Shown: one piece after another, positions 10,520-20,559 of the stretch | Position numbering within the stretch: the first letter of the stretch is position 1 | Layout of the letters: the number at the start of each line of letters is the position of its first letter | NCBI GenBank assembly: GCA_014529385.2 | Contig: CM043942.1 | Coordinates: 107,709,141-107,773,140 of the forward strand | From: Adiantum capillus-veneris | Lineage: Eukaryota > Streptophyta > Polypodiopsida > Polypodiales > Pteridaceae | Length of the DNA stretch: 64,000 nt | Direction of reading: 5' to 3' | Program-made: the position numbers and the translations under genes | The notes under the pieces: generated by a model | The model's input: only the letters and a program-made list of their open reading frames with translations | What the model was told of the DNA's origin: nothing | Databases searched by the model: none

Positions 10520-13320
10520 GTGCATCGGTGGTCATCTTCCCCGTCTCCACTCGATTCGTGCCCTTTGTCGCTCTTGCTTTGCATCCTCATATTGTGAAAT
10601 CCACTTCTGCATGACTGGATTGTGAAGCATGCAAAAGTGGTTGATTTTAGCCTCTAGATCTTCCGTCATCTTCTTCTCAACACCGAGATTGCACATGACA
10701 ATCACAGATATGCGCTCATCATCTATGGTTCGCCATAGCATGTCCCGGGCTTTATCAAATCCGTCTAGCCACTCTTATATGTACACTAGGGACTCTCATA
10801 CTAGCCAACCTTCTGCCATGCTACCCTCCGGACGTGCCTTTTGACGCACATATCCCTTGAGCGTTTTCATGAAATGTTCTAAAAAGAACATCCATCTAGA
10901 ATGTACTGTGCCAGCTATTTCCACCTCATCAACTATGTGAACAAGAAGATGCACCTGAATGGTTAGCATGGTAGTAGGAAAATGTTTCTCAAACATGCAC
11001 ACAACCTCCGCAGCGTTTATTTTGGCGAATGGTATGGAGTCTACGCTGATCTCCTTTTGTGAGATCCATTGCACCAACTTCGCAAGTTTGTAGATTGTGT
11101 TACGGATGTCAAGAGACAAACATCCCTCAATGGCAACCGGTAAAATAAACTGCAAAACACGTGCAGCAATGAAATTAAAGTCCACACACGAATTTGTTAC
11201 ACAATTCCCACTATGATATATTCCACTATGAACATACCTGACACATTTTATGCCAGTCGTGTGACTTCAAACCAGTAAGCTTTCCTTCTTTAGTAAAACA
11301 CGTTCGGAGCGAGTGCATTACGCCAGTGGGGGTCCGCAAAGATCGAATGGTCTCTTTTATCTTGGGATCCTGTGAAAATCCATGGTGAATTAGGGAGTTT
11401 TATCGATCCATCGAACGTTGTTTGCGGCAAATATTGCTCCATACGATCCACATTTTTAGGTCAACTCTGGATCCCAAAGTATCTTTTTTGCCGGTCAGAG
11501 GGTCCCATAGTAGATTACCCACATTCTTGAATATGTGCATTGGATCAAGCAAGTGATTGATCATGAATTGGGGCCAAAATGGTAACTCGTACCATAGAGA
11601 AAGTCTCTTCATCCCTGGGGGCAATCCGTCATCACACATCTCCTTCTACTCTAAGCATGCTTGTGCAGACATCCTCGGTGGCTCTCTTCCCAAAAATCCA
11701 TCGTGTAACACATGATTCTCTAGAATATACACTTGATGACCTGCGTAGATTTGCTTCTTCAATGAGGGCGCCGTATTTGCATTCAGTCTAGGTCCACATG
11801 TGACACATGCTTTGTATCCGCTTGTTTGAAGCCCTGCATGTATACACATGATAATAGATCATCTTGAGAAAAACCAAGATTTACAGTGTCTGAGTGACGA
11901 GAGTAAATAGATCGCTTGAGCATTTTGTTAGTCCGGGATAGTCACACATGGTCCACATTAGAATGCCTCTGATCAAAGCATTCCGTTGACCTGTATGTCG
12001 GCTCATATCCACCACTTCTATGCCAATCCACAATTGTTGTAGCTCTTCCAATAGTGGACAAAGATACACATCCATATTATTCACTTTATATCTCCCTGGC
12101 ACAATCAATCCTAGCCATAGGTGCCCCTTCTTCGTAGTCAACCACGGGGTCCAATGTTGTAGTTGACGATGACAATGGGACATACATTGTAAGATGTTGA
12201 TCTTTGACCAAATGGATTTACGCCGTCCATAGCCAGGCCTAAGCACAAATTTTGAGTTCCCTGGCAAAATCCGACCATGTTCCATCTATATGTTTCCAGG
12301 CTGCACAATCTGCAGGAATCCGTAGCACACTATCCGAAGATTTATTCTCCTCATGCCATGATGCTAGGGCGGCCATGGACTTACATTCGAAGAAATGCTT
12401 GATGTGAGGAAGCAGAGGAAAATGTCGCAAAACCTTTTGTTGACTTTTTGTTCCGTGGAGATCTACTCGATATCTCTCGGAATCACATTTCAGACACTTC
12501 TCCATGTCTATGTATTCCCCTCTGAAAAGAATGCATTCATTAGGACAAGCGTGGATCGAATTGTAATCCATCCCCAAGTTTTGCAAAATCTTTCTTGGTT
12601 CTTCTTGGAAATCTGGCATCACATTATCAGCTGGTAGTATGTGCTCTTTGAGCAATCTACACAACATAAAAATACAGTACAATTGTGTAAAAATCTATCA
12701 GATCATTATACATTTAGAGTTTTAATCAAAGTAAAATAATTGTAATAGATCACCTGAAAAGCGTTGTGACGCTAGTTTCACTCCATCTAAACTTTGCATG
12801 CATGTTGAGAAGAACCAGGAGCGCTTTCAATCTAAACACACGTGCTCCATTATACAATGGCGTATCGCTTCACTTTTCATATCATCATAGATAAGCCTTT
12901 CTGAATCCATGACCGTCTCGATCATTTCATCAATCTCGGGCTCAAACATTGCCTCATTGGGAATGTGTTCTGTATGATCATCCCCAGAGATATCAAAAAC
13001 TACATCTTGTGGCCTCACAGATGCTGCTTGACCAAAGCGCCATCGAACACGTCTATTGGGTTGCAAGATTGCTGCCTGTTGGCCAGCGTCAGAGTCCAAT
13101 GAGTTATAATTAGCAACAACTCGCTCTATAATAGATGGATGGAACTCTCCAAATTCGCAAACGTGTTGCAAAGAAACGCATCTTGTCCGTCACATAGCAT
13201 GCTTGCAATGATTACAAGGACATAAGATCCTTGTTGAGAGATAGGTGTTTCGGTTGGACGGCCCCACATCCTCGTCACTACTCCCCCAAACCTTAGAACC
13301 TGGACAAAAAATTTAATCTT
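10520..13320 (-). pseudogene. CACTA tnp2 transposase relic (Transposase-associated, tnp2, DUF4218 regions)
   Basis: On the minus strand, 5' to 3': a CPCNHCKH zinc-type motif of the transposase-associated domain (about 13205-13245, followed by a TGA), an acidic linker (12827-13171), the tnp2 core (PDFQEEPRKIL, CPNECILF and CLKCDSERYR, 12239-12650; HTGQRNALIRG near 11975-12010; LLDPMHIFKNVGNLLWD near 11500-11560), DUF4218 (10796-11185: SRWMFFLEHFMKTLKGYVRQKARPEG, given here split: SRWMFFLEHFM then KTLKGYVRQKA), and a C-terminal piece (MLWRTIDDERISVIVMCN, 10532-10741). Several frames and stops separate the parts; some gaps may be introns. The protein would cut and join the CACTA ends. DUF4216, normally next, is absent downstream on this strand and lies on the other strand at 14700-15180, which suggests inversion. 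Confidence 0.85.
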
Positions 13321-13337
13321 CTATTGGCATTCTTCGT

Positions 13338-13370
<33 letters not shown>

Positions 13371-13372
<2 letters not shown>

Positions 13373-13984
13373 TCACACTGTAAACTACCTCACATTCTCT
13401 AGTCATGTCCAATCCTCGCACACCTCGGTCTAGAGGTGCACGGAGATCAGAACCACCGGGTTATAATCTTGTCTTTATTGGTCCATGCCTATATTTGTGG
13501 GTACAAGAAATCTACACACCCACGTCTACATGATACTGCATCTAGTGGACAAAACCCCTTTGCCTCTTCTCTAGCTGTATCATTTCACAGCATCTTAACA
13601 TCTTTTCACAGTAGATCTTTGTTTGTAGCATGCAGGTACGCCATTCTTGCAATGTAGCTAATGTCTTCTCAAGGCACTTAATTCTTCCTCTAGATTTGAC
13701 GAGATGTGGTGTGTGTGTGTGTGTGTGTGTCTGACACTTGGAATCGTTATCTTGCATCACTAATTTCTGTGTAGGCTCAATTTGCTCTTCCATTAGCTGA
13801 TCATGACGGCTTATTGTATGGTAGCAGTAGTCGAACATGCAGGTGGAATTGCTGGTCCGCATGGACTGTCGAGGCTGTGAGCGCAAGAAATTTTCTCGCT
13901 ATTTCTGACAAGCATCAGCAGCTCTCTGAGTTGCGCCTACACGAAAATCTAAATCTAACCTTATCTTAAACGATAAAAAGAACA
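13371..13984. other. CACTA internal non-coding DNA
   Basis: No coding motif recognised. Contains (TC)n near 13342-13368 and (GT)n near 13709-13731. Confidence 0.4.
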
Positions 13985-14330
13985 AAATGGTATAACCTTT
14001 CTATCATCCAAGTGTGGTAGATTGGTTATGCCATTTCCCTCTTCAATAACAGGTAAATAACGTAAATAAACCTAAAAATGTAATCTAATATAACGTAAAT
14101 CTAAATCTAACGTAAATAAACCTAAATCTAATGTAATATAACGTAAATCTAAATCTAACGTAAATAAACCTAAATCTAATCAAATGTAAATCTAACTAAA
14201 AATAAACCTAAATCTAATCTAATTTAACTTAAATAAACCTAAATCTAGTTTAACGTAAGTCTACATCTAACCTAATCTTTAACATCTTTTGGGATAGTTT
14301 CCTACGACGTTAAACTCTCTTCTTCTTGTG
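13985..14330 (+). repeat. SINE-like repeat copy expanded by an AT-rich array
   Basis: The left part (13987-14052, ATGGTATAACCTTTC...AACAGGT) and right part (14270-14320, TAGTTTCCTACGACGTTAAA) match the start and end of the copy at 14380-14535. The middle is replaced by about 220 bases of degenerate tandem CTAAATCTAACGTAAATAAA-type units. Confidence 0.75.
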
Positions 14331-14379
14331 TGTGTGTGTGTGTGGGTGTGGGTGTGTGTGTGCCAATAAAAAAAGAAAA

Positions 14380-14535
14380 ATGGTATAACCTTTCTATCAC
14401 CCAAGTGTGGTAGATTGGTTATGCCATTTCCCTCTTGAATAACAGGTCTTGAGTTCAACTCCTCGTCGGCGGCTAGATCTTTAGGTCTCTTTAAATAGTT
14501 TCCTACGACATTAAATTAAACTCTCTTCTTCTCAG
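14380..14535 (+). repeat. SINE-like repeat, most complete copy
   Basis: Contains TGGTAGATTGG (A-box-like) at about 14407 and GAGTTCAACTCC (B-box-like) about 40 bases on, spacing typical of a tRNA-derived RNA polymerase III promoter, and ends in CCTACGACATTAAATTAAA. No target duplication was identified, so SINE status is a proposal. A partial copy follows at 14583-14612. Confidence 0.5.
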
Positions 14536-14619
14536 GGGTGTGTGTGTGGGTGTGTGTGCACGCCAATAAAAAAAAGGAGAAAAATGGTATAACTTTTCTA
14601 TCACCAAAGTGTGATACAC

Positions 14620-15393
14620 AACAGGATGGTGTAAAGGTCGACATTCTAGGGTGGAACGGATCAACAAAAAGCGTTTTACTCAAGATTGTGGAATCATGGC
14701 AAAATTTGAACAGTCTAGTCGATGACGGTCCTCTGATGCAGATCCTGTGGTGGTGGAACTCACTTACTTCGGAATGCTACAAGAGATTTTGAGGATCGAT
14801 TATAGAGGATTTTTTGTCGACTTGTTCGACGTGAAATGGTTCAAGATAATCATGGAGGGTCGCAACGCTACTGTGCGTAGAGGAGAGTCTGGTTTTATTG
14901 AGGTGGATTCAACTAAGAAATGGACTGACCTAAGAGACACTTTCGTACTACCCGAGCATTGTGAACAAGTAAGTATGTAAATAGTTAACATCCCATTTTA
15001 GAATTTATGTGCTTGGAATCTCTCATGTAAGTTATGTGGCAGGTGATATTTCATCCTACAAAGTCTGCATCAAACTGGTGTTACGTCATAGAGGTAGCCC
15101 CTCGTAGTGAACGGGCGTATGAAGTCTACCATGTGCCAATCACAGTGGCATCAATGGAGGAGATCGGAGAAGATGCTCAGTGAGAAGCCGTGGAGGTGGT
15201 GCCAGACGAACATCAAGCTGCTACTCTCTATGGGGTGCATGCAGAGGATCTACAAAATGAAACAGAGGACATCTGTTTAAACGGAGAGCTCTATATAGAT
15301 ATAGGAAGTTATGTTGATCTATGCGAGGATGAGAGAGAGAGATCTCTTAAAGCCATAAATATTGTATTTGAACAATTTTGCTCCGTTTTGTAA
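14620..15393 (+). pseudogene. CACTA DUF4216 exons (3' part of a tnp2-type transposase gene)
   Basis: The block VVELTYFGMLQEILRIDY..FFVDLFDVKWFKI (about 14750-14850) is the DUF4216 signature found at the C-terminus of plant CACTA transposases. An intron with GT-AG ends (14969-15042) joins PEHCEQ to VIFHPTKSASNWCYVIE in phase. A TGA at 15181-15183 interrupts; beyond it the frame continues acidic and open to TAA/TAG at 15391-15393. No start is recognisable, as expected for a 3' fragment. Its missing 5' part is the tnp2 gene on the opposite strand. Confidence 0.8.
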
Positions 15394-15399
15394 AAACTC

Positions 15400-15925
15400 T
15401 GGCTCTCTCTCTCTCTCTCTCTCTCTTTCGATTGAAAATTCTGAGTTAAAACCTGCCTCTTCCATCACTCAAGTTGAATAGAAGAAGAACGCTTTCTGTT
15501 GTGCTAGCCTTTGAACATTTCAAAACTACAAGCACCTTCAAGTTCTTGTACGATTCTCCGTTTTGAACAATTTTGCTCCGTTTTGTAAAAACTATGGCTC
15601 TCTAAGTACCTTCCATGTTGTATAACGCTCTTTTGATTTTGCGCTCACATCTTGGGCAATCCATGGCCACATGCACCTCCACCACCTGGTTTTTCGACTA
15701 CAAGATTTGATTGTGTGCGCTCTCTCTTTCTCTCTCTTTTTTGATTGAAAATTTTGAGTTATGCACTTGCCTCTTCCATCACTCAAGTTGAATAGAAGAA
15801 GAACACTTTCTGTTGTTGCTAGCCTTTGAACATTCCAAAGCTACAAGCACCTTCAAGTTCTTCTACGATTCTCAATTTTGAATAATTTTGGTCCGTTTTG
15901 TAAAAACTCTGGCTCTCTAAGTATT
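15400..15925. repeat. Direct tandem duplication, period about 312 bp
   Basis: Two copies of a block running from (TC)n-GATTGAAAATT through CTTCCATCACTCAAGTTGAATAG and TCCGTTTTGTAAAAACT start near 15405 and 15720. The unit also repeats the end of the DUF4216 gene (TTTTGCTCCGTTTTGTAAAA, 15373), so it arose from that 3' end. Confidence 0.85.
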
Positions 15926-16121
15926 TGTGTCATTGCGTCATTGTATTTAATGGTCTTTGCGTCCACTCCAGGTACGTATGCTCTAGGTATGTTCTCACAA
16001 GCAGAGACGACGAGCACCTCCTCTCTCTCTCTCTCTCTCTCTCTATCTCTATCTACTTGTCCATGTTTTCTACTCCATTCATTCAATATTAAGTTTAAAT
16101 GATCGTGTGTTTAATGCAGGT

Positions 16122-17430
16122 ATGGATGATGAGGAGTTTCTTTCTTCTTTGTCATCCCAGCAAAGACAGTGATACGTGGAGCGTCATCGCTCTGGTGCAC
16201 CGTCGTGAGTTCCTACTCCATTGGCATCTCCCTCTGTTTCGGAGCATTCAGCACGCTCCAAAGCTTCGTTGTCGACGAGACGATCTTCACACTCGTCTAG
16301 GCGCCGGCGCTCTAGTGGTGGCGGTGGCGGTTGTTGTGGGGATGCCGCCACTGATGCTTCGACACCGCCTCGTGTTCGACGAGGCTCTTTTCCCTTCCCT
16401 TCTTTGCCCATCCCGACACCATTCACGGCATCTCCATCGACACCAAGTTTTGCGTGGCTGACTGCCATTCCTCGCAACTACACACCACTAGCTACTCCTC
16501 CAGGAGTCACTCCAGTGGACACTCCTCGCTTCGGGGTTCAGACTCCAAAGGAGACACCTGACGTTCGTACCCCCGTTGGAACTCCGCTAGAGACCCCTAC
16601 CGAGACACCTAGGTTCACGCGTCAGTGGCGAGAGGGCTTGTCTTACACCGTCGACTTCAGCGGCGGCATTATCTTGGATGATAAATGCAAGAAGGTGATT
16701 TCGTGCATGCGCGGTCTTTGCTCTCAGGTGTTTAGACACTACATACTAAACACGTGAAGTGAAGTTCCGAATGATTTAAAAGACAGAGTCATCAGCATGC
16801 TTCATGCCGAGTTTTCTGTTCCAACACAGGAAGACCGCTTCAATGAAGACGTGATGAAGGTTCGAATGCGCGAATACTGCAAGCACAAGCGTTCCAAAGT
16901 GCAAAAATCAATCAAGTATGGGTGGAACAGACCCGATTGGCCGGCCAAAGAAGATTGGAAGAATGCGAAGAAAGCAGCGCGCGAGAATCCTGATAAGTGG
17001 AAGCAATAAAAGGAGGCAGCCAAAGCGCGAGTAGAGGCAGGGAGCTCGCACCACTTGGGGAGCGACAGGTGGGCATCATTTGAGGCGGATTTCGTAAGTG
17101 TTTTTGCATTGTTCTCTATGTTTGATAGTTTAGGGTTTATGGGTTTCTAAATTCTAAAATAATGGATTCTTTGTATGTTTTGACAGTGGTCGTTTACAAG
17201 ACGTGATCCCACAACGTACGAGCATGAGTACGCAGGCAGGAAGGGCTTAAATGCCCTTATAGACATCATGAGTTCTCGCGACGGCATGGTTAGTATTAGG
17301 GTTTATTGTTTTCTATTTGTTGTAATGTTTTATAAACGTCGCTATATGTTTATACTTACAAAAAGCTATCTTTTTTTTTTTGTAGAATCCGACAGATACA
17401 CCACTTGGACGCGATGAGACGTCTGATTAG
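16122..17430 (+). pseudogene. CACTA second gene: Transposase_24 (Ptta/En/Spm) relic
   Basis: Start at ATG 16122 (MDDEEFLSSLSSQQRQ). A Ser/Arg/Thr/Pro-rich N-terminal half has repeated TP motifs (TPPGVTPVDTPRFGVQTPKE); the conserved plant-transposase region follows (VPTQEDRFNEDVMKVRMREY; KSIKYGWNRPDWPAKEDW; RWASFEADFWSFTRRDP; YEHEYAGRKGLNALIDIMS). Two GT-AG introns fit in phase: 17094-17186 and 17289-17385. The last exon ends LGRDETSD-TAG at 17428-17430. Stops at 16170, 16206, 16755 (all TGA) and 17007 (TAA) kill the frame; the TGAs fit CGA-to-TGA decay. In active elements the product is thought to bind subterminal repeats and help transposition. Confidence 0.85.
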
Positions 17431-17825
17431 ACGACGTCCGTTTAGCCATAACTAGATAGCATTAGTTTCTTCTTGTCAAAGCTTATGTATCATGAGACGA
17501 CTTTTATACGTCTTTTTGAAAACCATGTATATTTTTTAAATAATGACAATGGTTTGTAACTATTACATTTGCAAAGTTTAACAATCAAGTGATTTTGCCT
17601 ATGTGTACAATTGTCATTGATTTACTTTCATCAATTCACGCTTTTCAATTTTGTATCTTTATTTTACAAACAATACGTACTATGGATGATGGAGTTAATG
17701 GTTATATTGTCTTGTGGGTGACTATTTTGGGTCTATATTTACCTTTGCACTTTTTTTTCAGAAGTGAATCAATTAATGAAACATTCAATATGGTTCAATG
17801 CCCTGCCACCAAAAAGTTTTCCTCT
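17431..17825. other. CACTA 3' non-coding region
   Basis: AT-rich; no gene recognised. Confidence 0.4.
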
Positions 17826-18000
17826 CGGGCGTCACTATGAACGTCGCTATATAAGGCTCTACAGCGTTGCTATAAGAATCGCTATAGATGGCTCTGCATC
17901 GTCGCTATAGGCATCGCTATATATGAAGTTTATAGCGACTGGCAGCAACGCTTATAGCGACGTCCCTGTATCGACGCTCATAGCAACGCCGGGGGCTATA
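17826..18000. repeat. CACTA right subterminal repeats
   Basis: At least ten copies of a CGTCGCTATA / TATAGCGACG motif in both orientations over 175 bases, mirroring the left end. Confidence 0.9.
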
Positions 18001-18027
18001 AAAACCGGGGCATCACAAGAGCACACA

Positions 18028-18040
18028 ACCTCTTGTAGTG
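18028..18040 (-). repeat. CACTA right terminal inverted repeat
   Basis: ACCTCTTGTAGTG, inverse of 9539-9551; followed by ATC (18041-18043), the second side of the target duplication. Confidence 0.95.
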
Positions 18041-18419
18041 ATCATAACCAGAATGACAAGAAGATTCTAAAACCATAAATGTAACATGATTCAAAAACCA
18101 CCCTTTTCCTTTTCAATCTGTAAAATTTTCTCCCAATTCCATTTTTTGGTACCCTAGTGAAAATGTAAGAAAAAAAGAAGTTTATTAACCCCTTCCGTTG
18201 CACTCACGTGATAGTCACATAATCATTAAGTGACCCCCCCAAGCCATGCATCCATTCTTTCCCTACCCCTTAAGTGAAGCACCAGTTAGAATGAGTAGTT
18301 TGGCATAGTAAAAAAGACACCCCTTACCAATTGACAACACAAGTTAAAGTTTTTTAAAAACATTTAATTTGAAACGTAAATGAGAAGAATTTACAAGTTA
18401 AATGCATATATTTCATTAG

Positions 18420-20300
18420 TTCTTTGAAACAAGGATGTTACATCATTTACTTGAAGAGCCCATAATTTTCTTGGCCATTTTTTGACGTCTCTCTTGCGCA
18501 TGAGACAAATCCTTGACCAAGAGTCAATTGAGCCAACAGAAGCGTATATCCCTATCTCGGCAAGCACTTTGCCACAAAAGCCAGTGTCAAATGCATTGCA
18601 TACTAGGATCTTTGCACTAGGAAGATTTGATGAGAATTTTGGGAAATGGTTCTCAAGTACAACACTTTTCTCAAGGCTTTCAAAGACAACGTCATGAAAT
18701 TACGTTGGGGAGTAAACTCATTGTGTACAACGAAAACATCACCATGGGGAATTTTTCCTATGTAATAAACAAGGGAGGAATGTGGTCCGAAGGACATCCG
18801 CTTGCTGCCTACCCGTGTTATAAACTCATCAAGCTCAAAGACATCCTACAATAAACCAATGAAGGGTAAGGAAAAGACAGCTAAGGTGAAAACAAACAAC
18901 TTTGAAAGTAAGATAGAAATTATCTCTTGCTCCTTGTCCTTCTCCTCTCTTTTTCCCTTGGCATCTAAGTCGATGCACGACTTCACAACATCCACAAACT
19001 TTGGCTCATGAGAGGTGGAGTTTTTCACTGGAATTGGCGTCCTAGCTTACAGTCACAACCTTGACTTGCATGGACTAGAAATCTTTCTCTACCACATGCA
19101 GCTACTCTACTGCTAGGACCTCCACACACACAAGTGCAATAGTGTCAGTGACAAACACCGAGTGGTAGGAGCTTGCTTTCAAGGGTATCTGACATAGAGT
19201 CTAGGAGGAACTAGGTAGTGGTGCATAGTAGACTCAGGCACTCATCCATGCATACGCCAAATTATTTCTCCAAGTATGCCAAAAAGAGAAACTCTTCCCC
19301 ATCCACCAGTAGTAGCGATAAGTGGTTGATCTCTACTTTTGGGATTGCCCCATCTATCAATGGAGCATCCTGTAGAGTGACACTAGTGGTAGCCAAAATG
19401 ATATGTTTTTCAACCACTTCCTCAAGCCTCGTAGGGTACTCAACCTGAAGCTCGTGGCCTTTGGCAAAAGGGTTAATGGGGAGACCCTGCTTCTCCTTGT
19501 CATCTTTGGAGATGGAGCAAACCTACACGTGTGGCAGTTGCACCTCCTCCAAATCAAGTTCCTCACTAACCATTAGGGAAAATTTGGACTCTCACAGGGG
19601 CCCTATAAGGATGTTTGACTTTGTCTCTCTTATCCAAAGTGGACAACCCGATGAAGTCTATAAACGCTTTGTCAAAACTATATCAACCAACATATCATTG
19701 GAAAGATCTTGGAAAGTAGGTTCTAAATCCCCAAACTCTGACAAATTTGGAGTTGATTTGTAGAAGTGATGGTCTCCCCCATTGAAAGTGAAATATGGAA
19801 AGAGTTTCTATTTATAAGATGGAGTTGTGCCATCAGAAAATGAAATCTTCTAAAATATAAGAAATCTAATGGTATTCTATACATCAATGGATAGATTTCA
19901 ATGAGTACATTCTAAATCCAAAGGGTCCGACAAGTGTTGATTTCATTTGTAAAGATTTTACCATGCGCCGTTTTGGACAAGAGAGAGAGAGAGAGTCAAA
20001 GTCCTTATAGGGCCCATTTGAGAGTTCAAATTTTCCCCAATGAAGGAAGATGAAAGTAGCTAAGCAAGATAGCTACTCCACCCCGAACTTGCACTTCTTC
20101 AGTGCTTGCACCCTTAGGGCGTGCTCGTCCAAGAAATGGCATGCATCAATGGCAATTCCTTGGAACCGTCTCAACTCCTTCTTAGAGAATGGGTGATCTC
20201 CTTTATGGATGTAGCAAAAGAGATGGCAAGGCACCTAGATCCCTGCATCTGGGGGTATAGTCACGGTATATTTAATGATTTGATCCTCCATGAATGCTGA
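18420..20300 (-). pseudogene. Unrecognised decayed coding region, split by a MITE-like insert
   Basis: On the minus strand a frame starts at an ATG near 20292 (MEDQIIKYTVTIPPDAGI, TAG, VPCHLFCYIHKGDHPFSKKE, RRFQGIAIDACHFLDEHALR) and runs to about 20070. Past the inverted-repeat insert it resumes (VSEELDLEEVQLPHV; EYPTRLEEVVEKHIILATTS; LSLLLVDGEEFLFLAYLEK; 19570 to about 19190). Another open stretch lies at about 18680-18420 (KSVVLENHFPKFSSNLPSAK...SWSRICLMRKRDVKKW). These have the look of real protein with few stops, but I do not recognise the family. They may be one gene or transposon product. Confidence refers to coding ancestry, not function. Confidence 0.45.
19570..20046. mobile_element. 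MITE-like element with about 60-bp terminal inverted repeats
   Basis: The left end (CATTAGGGAAAATTTGGACT, then CTCACAGGGGCCCTATAAGGA) is the inverse of the right end (19980-20046, GAGTTCAAATTTTCCCCAATG preceded by TCCTTATAGGGCCCATTTGA). The element is about 475 bp, has no coding frame and lies between two parts of one reading frame. No target duplication could be fixed. A related end occurs at 55112. Confidence 0.6.
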
Positions 20301-20559
20301 AATCTCTCGCAAATGCGTCCATGTAGAGGGAAAATATCGCATCAAGGTCAGGGAGACGAGTGAAGAAGGTGCAAAGATCCTTGAGGAAGATCCCTTGCAA
20401 TTGGTGTCCTTGAGGAAGAGGGGGAAGCGTGAGAAAGGGGTGGATGTGGGTGTAGATGCAAAGGATGTGGAGGTATCATATCTAGATTGTTGTGTCGACA
20501 GAAAGTGGAAGAACTCAAGGGTTGCAAAAGTAAAAAGTTAGAATGAGTTATCGACCCCC

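Larger units (their letters stand above)
9539..18040. mobile_element. Complete CACTA (En/Spm) DNA transposon, about 8.5 kb
   Basis: The termini are CACTACAAGAGGT at 9539 and its inverse ACCTCTTGTAGTG ending at 18040. Both ends are flanked by the same three bases, ATC (9536-9538 and 18041-18043), the 3-bp target duplication typical of CACTA elements. Both subterminal regions carry many copies of a TAGCGACG-like motif in both orientations, as expected for TNPA-type binding. Inside lie a tnp2 transposase relic on the minus strand, a DUF4216 exon pair on the plus strand and a Transposase_24 relic on the plus strand. All carry stops, so the copy is not autonomous now. Confidence 0.95.

Noticed and set aside
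14052-14280. Telomere-like satellite (CTAAATCTAACGTAAATAAA units)
   Set aside because: The units vary and are not the plant TTTAGGG repeat; it looks like a local expansion inside a repeat copy.
14407-14465. A complete tRNA gene
   Set aside because: A-box and B-box-like motifs are present but no acceptor stem or anticodon arm could be folded by eye; listed only as SINE-like.
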